Origin: Magnolia sinica
Lineage: Eukaryota > Streptophyta > Magnoliopsida > Magnoliales > Magnoliaceae
Assembly (NCBI RefSeq): GCF_029962835.1
Contig: NC_080574.1
Span: 21,054,001 to 21,118,000, forward strand
Direction: 5' to 3'
DNA length: 64,000 nt
Shown: positions 31,551-43,249 of the stretch, piece by piece
How positions within the stretch are numbered: the first letter of the stretch is position 1
How the letters are laid out: each line of letters begins with the position of its first letter
Position numbers and translations under genes: made by a program
The notes under the pieces: generated by a model
Databases searched by the model: none
Seen by the model: only the letters and a program-made list of their open reading frames with translations
Told to the model about the DNA's origin: nothing

Positions 31551-32127
31551 AAACAACCCATTCAGAAACCTCCATGGTGGATATGGTCCTGGGGTTTGGA
31601 TTTCTAATACGCTTGTCCGGTATAAGTGATTCCTTTTTTTATTTTTTATTTTTTAATTTATTTAAGATTTTGTAGCCGTTAAGAAACCGTTATTAATTAT
31701 AATTGCCATTAAATAACATAAGCTGTCATGAATTTAAAGGCCCTTTGGATTGAGAAAATCTATTCAACTTCCAGACATTGTAAAATTAAAAAATAAAGAA
31801 ATCGACAGGAAAATTAAGAAATGGCCAAAAAATTTTAAAAAATAAAAAGTATTAACTACCAATGAGCCTACCTATCTGTCCCGTGGGACCGGATGATTAG
31901 AGATCCCTACGCAATGTTGCAATCTTGCAATCTCGATCGCACATTTATTGATCTCTACCCAATTCTAAGGCCACAACTGCGGAATGGGCCACTGCCCAAA
32001 GTAGCCCAGTTTGTATAATTCAGCCATTCAAATGTATGGTTAAAGCTAAAATATGCGACGGTCCACCTTCAGCCTGTTAAAAAATCCATTTGATTGATGG
32101 CCCATCAATCCATGCGATCTGGACAAG

Positions 32128-32481
32128 CATAGTTTGCAAACCAGGACTCGGCCAGTCACTGGCTAGAGTTGACCAGGTGAGTCATTTTTAATTATTTTAT
32201 ACATATTTCTATATATTTGGTAGTTAGAACCTCAGCTTTCTCCTCTCTTCTTTCTCCTATTGTTCTCAATCATCCTCCTATCTCATATTTTCTTCATCTT
32301 AATAAAAAAAAAGAACCATTTTCCAACTCAGCTGACTCATTGAAATAGACTGATTCAATTGAGTCCTGAGTTGACTGAAAAACTAGGTTTGAGTCAAGAA
32401 CCGCCTGGTTTTTCCATCCGGGTGACTAGGACGTGTTAACTCGGAGAGTCTGGGGTTGAGCTGCCTGCTTTGCAAACTATG
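32128..32481. mobile_element. hAT-like TIR element (CATAGTTTGCAAA ends)
   Basis: Ends CATAGTTTGCAAACCAGG and CTGCTTTGCAAACTATG are inverted. Flanks GGACAAG (32121-32127) and GGACAAT (32482-32488) match at 6 of 7, consistent with an aged target duplication. The interior has degenerate GAGTC/GACTC-rich arms. Confidence 0.6.
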
Positions 32482-32489
32482 GGACAATC

Positions 32490-33523
32490 ACCAACAGCTT
32501 GCACTGGCGTTGTGCCGACGGCAGGGATGATCAAGACCCTGTAAATGCAGGTGTTTTGATCAAAAGTGTCTGTAACATTGTCGTCGCCAGGGAAAATGTC
32601 TATGATTCAGTACCAATTCCTCTTACCTCATTAAGGTGGGAATCCAATGTGGGGCCCACGTAATCCCACCTATGATCGACAAAGACGGTCAGATAGGATT
32701 AACTCCACCTTGGATTGCACATTACCCATAATAGTCATGACTGGATACAACATCCATACAAGTAAAAAAAGGTTCTTAAAGTTCATTCTGCAGGTCCTCA
32801 TTTGAATGGCTTTGATCATCCAATCAGTGAGACGATGGAGCGATGTGCAATCAACCATGGATCACAAGTGGACCCACTTGGGCCCTACATATAAATTCAC
32901 ACTGTAATAAGGTAAGAAGAATTCACACCATTCCATAGCTCCTGTGTCCAAATCCAGATGGAAAAAAGGACTATTCCACACTACCCAAATAAATTCAAGA
33001 TAGGGAAAGGATCTACTCTTTTGTACACTTATAACCATATGCTGCATCTGTCTACAATAGTCGCAATACTTGCCAAATTGCATTCCACTTCCGAATTTCT
33101 GGAATGGGGTGAATTCAGGCATACAAGTTCATAGCTAGGTAGGCAGAGAAGATGGTAATTTGTAGATTGTAAGCCTGTTTTTCTGTAATAGCAAATGCAA
33201 TTTGTTACAACCTTCAAAAACTAGTTCTTACCTCATTGAATGCCACAACACAGCATTTCTTAAGCTACTAATCCAGCCCTGGAATCGCACATTTTCTTTC
33301 TCAACCTTTGATCAAGAATAATCCAACTGAACGGAACAAGGGGACAAGGGCCCCATGACAAGGCCCCGAATAGGACGGAGGAACATGTCTTGTCGAGGAG
33401 GAGGGTGATGGTTCTTCAAACAACCTCTCATCCAAGATGATTAGATCAGCAAAGCAAAATGCAATGAATCTGAAAGACTATACAAAAATCGAAGGGATGG
33501 TGATGTGGGTCCCACCAAGAAAG
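32490..33523. other. intergenic; 3' UTR of gene C at its right end
   Basis: Short GTGGGGCCCACG and TGGACCCACTTGGGCCC fragments (about 32647-32886) look like another decayed inverted-repeat element. The last 100 bp or so before 33523 should be 3' UTR of gene C. No other gene. Confidence 0.4.
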
Positions 33524-36500
33524 TCAGTCAAAGCTTGATGAGCGGCTCCACCTCTCCTTCAAGTAATCTTCCCACGACCTGTTTGCTGTTAAGTAATTGA
33601 GGCTTGGCTCCGTGCTGCTCACCGAAAGTGAATCGTCCTCCACATCGAGCAAGGCGAGGCTGAGATGGGACTGGATGTTAGGAGTAGGGTACCCTTCATC
33701 ATCCAGTCCATCGAACTCATCCGAAGCACTGACCTGCAATCTCGCCCACTTGGTAACTTCATCATCCCCTTGGAGCAGCTTCAAAATCTGCAGTCAAGGA
33801 GATGAAATATAACCATAACATGAACTAGAAATATCTCTACAACAGAATCCATTTCACTTGACAATCAAGAAGCAGCTGCTTGCACACGAGGCTGCATTTG
33901 GATGCACTATTGAATTGAATCACAACACTTACTTCCATAAACAAGAAATGACTAAATTGGAGATACTTTCCTGGTGGCCCATTTAGATGTGCTTCCGCAA
34001 AAGGGGGTTTCTATAAAAGGGGCTTTCAAGCTGAGTTTTTTTGGTCAACTTGCCGAAAACCAATAATCTTAGCTGCCTTTATTATGGCCTGTTTTTTAAC
34101 ACACTTTTGCAAAAGGGGGTTTCTGTAAAAGGGCTTTCAAACTTGCTTTTTTGGCTTACTCACCCAAAAAAACCAAACGATTGGCTTTCGGCGTGCGGGC
34201 TTTCTAGTGCCTATTTTGTTGAGTGGGGAATCAGATGGTGGTTAGCAAAATACATCCAAACAAACCACACCAACTGCAGTTTGGCTCAAACCAGAATTTA
34301 GGCCTCCAATGCCCTCTTGAGGGCGCGTCCGAACAGGACTTTATAGCACTTGGGTGTGTTGGAGCAATTGCACTACTTTGAAGTTGGACTGCAATTTGAG
34401 GGCTACTTTCTGAATATAAATGCTAGGAAACATGTTATTGTCTACTAAGATTGAACAGAAAATTTTGGCAGCAGGCTTTCTAGTGCCTATTTTGTCGAGT
34501 GGGGAATCAGATGGTGGTTAGCAAAATACATGCAAACACACCACACCAACTGCAGTTTGGCTCAAACCAGAATTTAGGCCTCCAATGCCCTCTTGAGGGT
34601 GTGTCCGAACAGGACTTTATAGCACTTGGGTGCGATGGAGCAATTGCACAACTTTGAAGTTGGACTGCAATTTGAGGGCTACTTCCTGAATATAAATGCT
34701 AGGAAACATGTTTTTGTCTACTAGATTGAACAGAAATTTTCAGCAGCAGGATGTCTAGTGCCTATTTTGTCGAGTGGGGAATCAGATGGTGGTTAGCAAA
34801 ATACATGCAAACACACCACACCAACTGCAGTTTGGCTCAATCCAGAATTTAGGCCTCTAACGCCCTTTCGAGGGTGTGTCCAAAAAGGCCCTTAGCACTT
34901 GGATGCGATGGAATAGGCCCCAATTTGCAATTGCACAACTTTGAAGTTGGACTGCAATTTGAGGGCTCCTTCCCGAATATAAATGCTAGGAAACATGTTA
35001 TACCTACTAGATTGAACAGAAATTTTCATAATCAATTCAATTGTGCATTCAAACACACCCAGAAAGACTGCAGTTGTTAGTGCAACATACGTAAATATCA
35101 AAGGCAGAAACATGATGCGAGACCACTTACAAGGCCTATTCGAGGCCGAAGTTGAGGTGCGCGTCTGATACAGAGGGAAGCAGCTAGAACAATCTTCTCC
35201 ATTTGATTATTGTCGTACTTATCGCCCAAGCTTGGATCCAACAGCTGCATTGTCTTACCACTTTGGAGAATTGGTTTTGCCTGGTCATATGGGTCCCATG
35301 AATCACTAGAGACACAAATGTGAATTCAGCAACAAATCAGTGATAAAACAAAGAAGGAAGACTTACCCACATGACCAGGCTCTCTTGGCCTTTCGGATAC
35401 TGATTGCTGATGGGCTTCCTCCCTGTAAGAAGTTCAAGGAGTACAACACCGAAAGCATACACATCAATCTTGTCATTCACCTTCCCATACATGAAATATT
35501 CAGGAGCCAAGTATCTGCCAAGATGGGTTTAATATACAGTGAGTCAGCTTGATTCTTCTCGATCATGTTAAAAAGAAAAAAGAAGAAGAAAAGAGTCATG
35601 ATTGGCATGGTGGGGTTGGGTTCAATCAAGATCACGTATGAAATTCGCATTGGTAAGTAACAAACCCGAATGTGCCTGCAACATCGCTGCACCTTATATG
35701 TGATGAAGTCGTCAAAGCCAACGAAGCAAGTCCAAAATCAGACAACTGAAGCAACAAGTGAAGGGTTGTGTATGAGGAATCTGACTAGATGCATGATGGA
35801 TTCATAAATATGCTAATTCAGCTGAGAAGTAGAAAGGTTTTGTTGTTCCAAATCGATAGAAAGGTCCTCTGGTTTGAAGGAAGTACAAACCTGTGGCTCA
35901 AAATCATCAGCTAGAAGGATGTTTGATGATTTGACGTCCCTATGAATTACGGGTTGGCTACTACCAGAATGTAGATAATCAAGTGCCTCAGCCACACCAA
36001 CGGCCACCTTATATCTCCCACCCCAACTGAATACAGTCTGATCTTTCTTTCCTGATAAAAGTAAGCACCATATGAGGGGGGATCCGTCAAAAAATAGAAT
36101 CTGATAAGGGCCAGTTTGGATGTAGCCCAAAACGAGAATAGAATTGAATGTGCATCTGCGAACGCATATTTTGTGGAAATTGATCCCTTTTGCACACCCT
36201 CCAAAATGCAGATTGCAGGAAGTGCCAAATGCCCTGTCCTTGTAATGCACCCAAATGAAAATGGGACTAAAAGGTCCGAGCATTTATCATTCCATTCTCA
36301 TTCTGTGCAGCAGAAACACGTTCTTCCACATATTGTGGTCAATCCAAACTGGCCCCAAACCTGTGGTGACGATAATGACGTACCATGAAGGTGATCTTCT
36401 AAGCTTCCTCTCAATAGGAAATCATATACCAAGATCAGTTTCTTGTCCTCAAAGCAAAATCCAAAGAGAGAGATGATGTTCTTGTGATGTAAGGTGGTGA

Positions 36501-38742
36501 TGATCTCAATTTCAGAAATGAACTCTTTCACTGCATCTTGTGAGGACTTTAAGATCTTCACTGCCAGTTCTTTCCCATCGGGAAGACATCCCTTGTATAC
36601 TTGGCTACTGCCTCCCTTCCCAATCAACTTGTCTGAAGTGTGAAGGATGGTGGTTAATAACAAATGGCATATGCATCGACATGAATTGCAAAAATGCAGA
36701 TTAAAGAGGAAATTCATGGCAAACGTGCTCATGTGGCATACACATTTGGATCTGTGCCATTCATCAGGAGTACCCCACCACACACACTGCCCCAAAAATC
36801 AGACCAGCCCAACCCATCAGGTACGCCACACATGGTGGGAGGAAAAGACAAACAGTCCATAGTACTCCATTTACATATGTGGCCAACCCAATGAGTGGAC
36901 CAGCCTGATTTTTAGCCCAAGGCATGTTGGCTTCCATTTGATGGATAGCCCAGATCTCACACGCACATACCATAGTAGCATGTGTGGCACGAATCTCATA
37001 TTTCAGAGTGCATTTATGCTAATCTCCTCAGGATCTAACAAGTAGCAACTAGCAATCTGAAATGAAAGGTAACACACCAGATGAGAAGTTGGATGTCGCG
37101 GACACAAGTTCCTGATAGCTGAAAATTCTGCAGGTAGATGAGTATTTCTCCTGAAGAGACTCCAACTCCTTTGGCAGGCTTTTCGACTCATCTTCATCTG
37201 GAATAGGAGAGGTGACATTTCCTACTGGAACCATTGCCCCACTCTCTCCATCCAAATTGGGCGCACCACATTGGGCATCATGTACTGCTTCTACAGATGC
37301 GCAGCCCACTTTCATGGGCTTTTGATCAGGATGAACTGTGGCCGCAGAATGCCTAACAGGCACCCGCATTGCCCATTGAACCACAGAGATCTGCTTAACT
37401 TTTGATCTTTCTGAAGTATTCCTGTTGGGCAAGATCGTCCTGCGGAGGAGAGGCCAGCCAGGTCTCAACTCGGGCAATTCCCGTATCAATAGGGAGATAG
37501 AGCTTGAAGCTGCCTCCAACGTCTGTACCGTAACCAGAGCCAATGAATCATCTCTGTCTTCTTCTGCAGAATTTGTACAGAGGGCCTCTTCTGGGGATAC
37601 AGAATTCGGTGCACATATCGAACACGTTCGACACACTGAATTGTTGGACATATCATCATCAGCGGTAATGCCACTACAATCTGACCCTGAATATGTTGAA
37701 TCTGCACCTGAACTGCGGTGATCTTCCCAATCATCATTCTTTCCAATCTTACCTTCGGCTATCAATGGATGCCCTGAAGTTTTGCTATTCAGGACCTTGG
37801 AATTCTTACTCCAGGTCCGACGGAACGCACCAAACAATCTGGTGGGCTGGCGGCAATCCTCTGTTTTCTTTCCAGAATCTTCAGTGGAATAAAAAACGAA
37901 ATGCAAAATGAGTGGAAAGCATCGAAACTTGCCCATTCCAACTGAACTAAAACAGAAAACAAGAAGACAGAGGAAGATCACATGAGAAGAGTGAAACCAA
38001 CCTGATGAATAGACATTGACAGTTGATTCTCTTTGGAAAACCACCTTCCCATTGTTCACCGCCAAAACACAACAATCAAGTGGGAGTTTCTTCGCACAAT
38101 AATTAGCAATTGAAACTAAAGACCTGCAAAATCCATCCCAAAACATATTTTTAAAAAAATGCCAAAGTCACAGACGAAGATTTGCATGGATAAAGAGGGG
38201 CATTTGGTTGCACCAAATATCATGATTAATCAGTCCAATTTGGTGAAAATTTCATGAAATTTGGTGCAACCAAACACCCAAAAAGAGAAAAGAAAGGGGC
38301 GCGTTTGGTTGCACCAAATATCATGAAATTTCATGATTAATCAGTCCAATTTGGTGAAAATTTCATGAAATTTGGCACAACCAAACACACCCAAAAAGGA
38401 AAAAAAAGAAAGAAAAGAAGACGAAGAAGGGGCGTTTGGTTGCACCAAATATCATGAAATATCATGATCAATCAGTTCAATTTGGGGAAAATCTCATGAA
38501 ATTTGGTGCAACCAAACACACCCAAAAAGAAAATTAAGAAAAAAAAAAAAAAAAAAGACTCACCCAATGCGGCGATGGTTCTTGGCGACCCCAAGAATGA
38601 CCTTAGTGGCAGCCAAGGTTTTCGCTTCCCGCACCAAAACCTTCCTGACTGATGAGCCCCGGCAAATTTTGAGCTTGAGATCGACCTGCAATTGTTAAAA
38701 AAAATACAAAAAAAAAAAAAAAAAGATTTAAAAAAAAATCCT

Positions 38743-38795
<53 letters not shown>

Positions 38796-39224
38796 CAGAC
38801 CTGTTTCAAGTTACAGAAGCCATGGTAAACAGTGAGAACGGATTCAAAAGCCTTGACAAGAGAAAGAAGGGAGGACTGTCCTTCTCCATCTCCATTTCCT
38901 ACTCATTCCAAAACTCTCCAATTTAGTTTTCATTTCCATTTCACAAGGTTGAGAAATACATAACAAAGAAGAATAATATGAAGGGAGGGAATATAGCAGC
39001 AAACCTGAGGCGGAGAAGGAATTGAGAACATGAAGGGCTATGATTCGATCACCAGGATGGGCCACTTTTACAAGAGACCATGTTAGCAATTCCTTGCTTG
39101 GACCGTCCAATTTCACCCCAACCACCATTGTCCTCTTCCCATTACAACTGCTACTACTATTACTACTACTACTACTACTACTAACATCACTCCCTCTTTC
39201 TTCTTCTCCTCTTTTCGTCTTCAT
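33524..39224 (-). CDS. gene C: USP-domain receptor-like cytoplasmic Ser/Thr kinase (11 exons)
   Basis: Exons (minus): 39224-39005, 38898-38801, 38685-38564, 38123-38002, 37878-37078, 36632-36384, 36051-35891, 35745-35666, 35514-35367, 35280-35131, 33787-33524. All introns are GT-AG, phases join, total 2415 nt or 804 aa. A Ser run (residues 15-26) precedes a universal-stress-protein fold (about 32-165: [64 protein letters not shown]). Residues about 188-440 are a low-complexity linker. The kinase begins about 455: [11 protein letters not shown] loop, Lys480 in [16 protein letters not shown] 574-581, DFG 594-596, [19 protein letters not shown], then [13 protein letters not shown]. All catalytic residues are present, with no signal peptide or transmembrane helix. 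From memory it matches plant USP+kinase RLCKs such as At5g57670/At1g77280. Signalling role is inferred; substrates are unknown. The exon 10 acceptor was set at CCAG before GCAAAACC because the nearer TAG would bring in a stop. Confidence 0.93.
33968..34170. repeat. two direct copies of an about 85-bp segment in gene C intron 10
   Basis: GCTTCCGCAAAAGGGGGTTTC (about 33990) and CTTTTGCAAAAGGGGGTTTC (about 34105) start two collinear blocks, each continuing to AAAAGG.GCTTTCAA and TTTTTTGG. They sit just before the 275-bp array. Confidence 0.6.
34201..35030. repeat. 3 x about 275-bp tandem array in gene C intron 10
   Basis: The unit begins TTTCTAGTGCCTATTTTG and occurs at 34201, 34477 and 34752 (periods 276 and 275). 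Later unit landmarks AATTTAGGCCTC, GAAGTTGGACTGCAATTTG and ATAAATGCTAGGAAACATG appear once per unit. Units are highly similar. The array fills about 60% of the 1343-nt intron. Confidence 0.9.
36108..36356. mobile_element. MITE filling gene C intron 6
   Basis: Ends GGGCCAGTTTGGATGTAG and CAATCCAAACTGGCCCC are inverted. Inner arms GAGAATAGAATTGAATG and CATTCCATTCTCATTC also pair. The 249-bp element makes up about three quarters of the 332-nt intron (36052-36383). Confidence 0.65.
36727..36990. mobile_element. inverted-repeat element in gene C intron 5
   Basis: CATGTGGCATACACATTTGG near 36730 pairs loosely with the 36950-36990 end (CATGTGTGGCACG). Interior blocks AAAAATCAGACCAGCCC and CCAGCCTGATTTTTAGCCC, and CCACACATGGTGGG, belong to a second dispersed family with GTGGCCCACC and GGCTGGTCTGATTTTTGG, also near 49560-49640, 53925-53995 and 62540-62610. 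Confidence 0.45.
38198..38525. mobile_element. three mini-palindromes in gene C intron 3
   Basis: Three related units (about 38198-38280, 38300-38394, 38431-38525) each run from TTTGGTTGCACCAAATATC through AATCAGTCCAATTTGG to ATTTGG.GCAACCAAAC. Each is itself inverted (TTTGGTTGCACCAAAT against ATTTGGTGCAACCAAA). Units are separated by purine-rich AAAAAGGAAAAG spacers. Together they fill most of the 440-nt intron. Confidence 0.85.
38745..38794. repeat. (AG)25 microsatellite in gene C intron 2
   Basis: On the coding (minus) strand this is (CT)25, starting about 6 nt after the exon 2 donor GTCTGC (38800). It is almost half of the 115-nt intron. Confidence 0.95.
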
Positions 39225-39448
39225 ATCCTCTCCTCCTTTCTTCAAGACTCTTCTCTGCCTTCTCTCATTTCATTCCATTTCATTTCTGCAAATGGCGAGA
39301 TGCTGCTGTTGATAAAGCCTCTTCCTTTTTTTAATTTTCTTTTCTTTTCTTTTTTATTTTACTTAAAAAAGAGAAAAGGAACGGGGAACAGAAAGAAATG
39401 CACAAGGTATCTGGGGACGATGATTATTGTCAGGACGAACGAAATGGG
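39225..39448 (-). promoter_or_regulatory. gene C leader and proximal promoter region
   Basis: The ORF continues upstream of ATG 39224 only to a TTG at 39245, so the ATG at 39224 is the chosen start. The leader contains short GAAATGGAATGAAATGAGAG-type sequence with possible upstream ATGs. A purine-rich block on the minus strand lies at about 39310-39400. No TATA box could be placed with confidence. A palindromic element begins 225 bp upstream of the start codon. Confidence 0.4.
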
Positions 39449-39972
39449 TGCGGATTAGGAGCGGCCCTGCCCTCACCCAAGATGGGGCGTCCTTTATGTG
39501 TGGGCCCACCTTGATGTATTTATTAGATATCCACACCGTCCATCCGTTTTTTTAGAACATTTTAGTTTATGAACCCAAAAATGAAGCAGATTCAATTCTC
39601 ATTTTGAGTATACCATGGGAAACACTGAAACAATGGTGAATGACAATTAATGGGCCACTTATGTTTTGGATCAAGATTATATTTATGTTTTTACCTTAAT
39701 CCATGCTTATTTGACCTTATCAACATGTTGGATGGAAAATAAACATAACGGTGGGCCCTAGTAAGTTTTTAACGGTAGAAAGTTCAATCACCATTTTTTT
39801 TTCCTATAGTATGGTCAACCTGAGATTTGGATCATTTTAAATTTTGGATTCATCAATTTAATTATCTTTAAAAATGTATGGACGGAGTGGATATATAATA
39901 AAAACATCAAGGTGGGACCCATGGTAAGGGCCGCACCATCTTTGATGAGGCTGGGGCCGAACCTAATCCGCT
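39449..39972. mobile_element. palindromic element P3 (full), upstream of gene C
   Basis: Left arm CGGATTAGGAGCGGCCC, AAGATGGGGCG, GTGGGCCCACCTTGATG. Right arm CATCAAGGTGGGACCC, CGCACCATCTTTGATGAGG, CCGAACCTAATCCG, the inverted partner. The interior has CCATCCGTTTTTTTAGAAC and its inverse. Confidence 0.75.
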
Positions 39973-41574
39973 CTCGAACGGAATCCTTCGCTGCACTGAG
40001 GAGAAGTAATCCAGTGCTCTGAGAGAGCAACAAGTTATAGTGCTCCTTCTAGAATTAGGACACCTAGATAGTCCGATTTATTCATCCAGACTGTTCATTA
40101 GGTCCAGCACATATTTATTTACTGAATTTAGATATTTTTTTTGACCAATCAACAATTTGATCACTCTGTTTGTTGGGGGCCATCATGGATTTCTTATGAT
40201 CCTGAAAATCGCTTTATTAAGAAATCGTAGCCATCCAATCTATAGATTGGAAGATGGCTATAAAACTAAGGGAATATCAAGGATGGATAAGATCATCACA
40301 TTAATGTGGTGTTCTCGACTTAATAGGCGGATCGGATCGATTCATCGGACTATCCAAGTGGACGGATGCAACTCGGAGAACTGTAACTTACAGTGGTACG
40401 AGCACACTCGAGCATTTCTCTTACTTGAGCGAGTGAACCCACTCAGGAGAAAAACATTGATAGTCTGGCAGAGTGGGATGATACTCATGACAGATTGCAT
40501 AGAAATCGAATAAATGAAATATAAATAATTTAAAATGAACTGTAAAAATATTGGGTCCCACTTTAGATTGTTTGATGAACAAAAAAATTAGTCTTAGTTG
40601 AGTAGTTGACTATCAGATTGGTCTATATTTATTGGACGGTTAAAAATATCCACTTGTTGAAAAACAGAAGTTAGGATTTTTTGAACAATCTGATTTTGGG
40701 GAAGGTAAATTAGAGACAGTAAGTACCGCAACCGGTTTAATTTGAGTTACTGTATGCCTAGTGTAGAACTTCCAAGTGCCTGCGTATCAAGAGTCATACT
40801 CAGCCAGAGTATCAAAAAACTACAACCCGCTTTGCGCAGCAATCTTTTTCTCACGCGTGCACCGTCCAAAAAATGAAAAAATTATGCTGTTATGATAATC
40901 AGGTGGCCATATTTGCACGTGGGATATCGATCACTAGCCATTTTTCTGTCCTTGATCAGATCCGCATGATTTTTGGGATAAGACGTCTAGAGAGTGGGGA
41001 TAGCCCGATGAGCGGCTCTGATCTTGCATGCACCTCGTTGCCACGTGTGAATAAGAGAGTGCACTCAGACCGAGTTCAGTTACATATACCGAAGACGCTC
41101 CGCTGATCGGACCGTTTGTATGTTATACACGCTGAGTGTGTGAAACCTTGCTTGCATTTCCATTGGCCTCTAAATCGACCGTTAAGAAGAAAAAATACAG
41201 CAACGGTCTACATTATCCAGAATAAAATCCCACAATTGGCGATTATAATTCTCTGATAGAGGGGATTCTTGAGGTACTTCACATCGTGAACGGTGGGCCC
41301 AGATAAACGATCAAGTTCACTTATCATGCATAACATGGTTTGACGACCCTACAACCCCATATGGTTATAACACCCAGATGCATAGTTGAAGTGGCAGACT
41401 GAGTCAAAGATACCTCGTTTCAATATCAAGGTGCATCGATTCCCTTAGTGGGGGTGGCTAACAGTGAAGTGTGGTCAGACAGTGAGTGTACTAACAAGCT
41501 AACAAAAAATAAAACCCGTATGGTTATACGTGCCCATCTAGCACGTGTGTATGGCGTCAATGCCACGTTTCAAG
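39973..41574. other. intergenic, repeat scraps only
   Basis: A copy of the GAGTTAC...CAGAGTATCAA family lies at about 40735-40830. ORF 40157-40513 has no recognisable domain and overlaps repeat-like text (GGTCCAGCACAT near 40100). No gene supported. Confidence 0.4.
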
Positions 41575-42025
41575 TGAGAAATTCACCCCGACCATCCGTT
41601 TTGACAGGTCATGTTAAGAATTGGGCCAAAAAACGAGGCAGATCCAAAGCTCAAATGGGCCGCACGATATGAAACAGTGTGAATTGAGCGTCCACTATTG
41701 AAACATTCGTGGGGCCACAAAAGTTTTAGATCAAGCTAATATTTTTGTGTTTTCAGTTCATCCCATACCTTATGAACGGTATTGATGGAATATAAACGTC
41801 GCGGTGCAATCAGGAAAGTTTCAACGGCAGGCATTTTCCTAACTACTTTTTCCTGTGGTGCACCCCACTTGAGTTTTGATCTGACTAATTTTTGGGTGCA
41901 GGTCTTAACATGATATTTCAAAACGGATCGACCGGGTGGATTTCTCACAAACATTACGGTGGGCCCCATCTAGCTTTCCATCACAGGAAGTTCCTGCGGA
42001 AGGCTTTGGTAGGCAATCCGGGTCC
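41575..42025. mobile_element. palindromic element P4 (left arm eroded)
   Basis: Right arm ...ACATTACGGTGGGCCCC, GAAGTTCCTGCGGAAGGC, CAATCCGGGTCC resembles the P1 arm type. The left arm keeps only GAGAAATTCACCCCGACC. Interior landmarks GAGGCAGATCCAAAGC and CCACTTGAGTTTTGATC are present. Confidence 0.65.
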
Positions 42026-43249
42026 GTTAATATATATGGACCGCTCCGATGCCATACACGTGTAGAGGTGAGTGTAGGGTTAGCAAACCTCCTCCTCCAT
42101 TAATTATAGTGCAACAGCGGAAATTGCCACGAAGATCGTGCATGGCTAAGGAAGGAAAACAATAGGAGACAAACAGCACGTGTTGCCCACCTCTCACCTA
42201 CTCTCCTCCTTTCAGTGCTGGCGGGGTACCGCTCGATGCGCACGTGCACGTAGAAACGCGTGCTAAAGCAGCCGGTGTGTGCAAGATCCAAGCCGTTCAT
42301 CAGTGATCACAACCGTTCAAATGTCATTACCAAGTATAAGATGATCAATTTCTAGTGACTGACGTGAGACGAAGGGAGCATTTCACCACATCATGCACAT
42401 GCAGCATCGGTGTCATTCATCGGTGGAACCCACTCTCAACATGCACTGGCTAAAAAATCAAGCAACCTAACTCGTATAGTAGTTGGTGGGGCCCCTTAGT
42501 ACACGTGGCCCAGTCTCACTGATCAGAATCACTCGTTGGTTGGTCAGGTGTGGAAGGTGCACGGTGGAAATATTGTACCAGACGCATGATCCTGCACAAC
42601 CAGTTATTTTAAGCCGTCCATTTCCGCGCTCCTTTTTTTTACCCCCTTTGGTAATCCCATTTGCGGGCCATCCAATCAGGTCCATCCACGGTGGAATGCA
42701 CTCTCATCAAGTCATCATCAAGGATGAGCCTCGTATAATATGATGGACGGCCTGTGGACTACAGTCAACAGTCCCACGGAGTACCAATAATTTCCCATAG
42801 AATACTGTGAACGTATCCTCCAGTGTTCAGTTTATACTAGTGGGGCCCATATTTCAATGATCTAGACCGTTGGTCTGATGAGTAACATCCTAGATAGATC
42901 ATGACCCAAAGAACTCTTCACTAGGACAGCCCTACCACTTTGATGGAGCGCTTAGACGGCTAGGAGAAGAGTCCAAAGAGTGGAAGGCTAGGATTTTCAA
43001 AACTGTGACAGGGGACCTTCCATCCAAGGTGGGTCCTGTCAGATCGACGATCTGGAATCATGGACATGTATTAGATGGGATCCACAAGAGCAAACTAAAA
43101 ACTGCATATCGTAGGGTCGAGGATTGTATATTCCTCAACATGGATTTGTCGATGGGATGCTTCTCTGAGCTGCCTATTCCTAGCTGGACTACTCGTGGAT
43201 CCTCGCTTTTGTCTCGTGGGTCAACCTGTCTCAGTTAAATTAATGGAAG
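42026..43249. other. no gene seen
   Basis: CACGTG-like and GTGGGGCCC-like fragments occur (for example 42487), but no complete element or gene was resolved. ORFs here lack recognisable domains. Confidence 0.4.

Noticed and set aside
35813..36283. 156-aa minus-strand ORF as a separate kinase gene
   Set aside because: It is exon 7 of gene C with intron read-through on both sides (a MITE upstream, intron 7 downstream).
37049..38146. 365-aa minus-strand ORF as a complete protein
   Set aside because: It merges exon 4, intron 4 and exon 5 of gene C. Splice sites at 38002 and 37878 restore the frame expected for the family.
38198..38525. evenly spaced repeats as a CRISPR-like array
   Set aside because: Plant intron context, each unit is a self-complementary MITE-like sequence, the spacers are low-complexity, and no cas genes are present.
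40157..40513. 118-aa plus-strand ORF
   Set aside because: No recognisable domain, no splice context, and it lies in dispersed repeat-like intergenic sequence.
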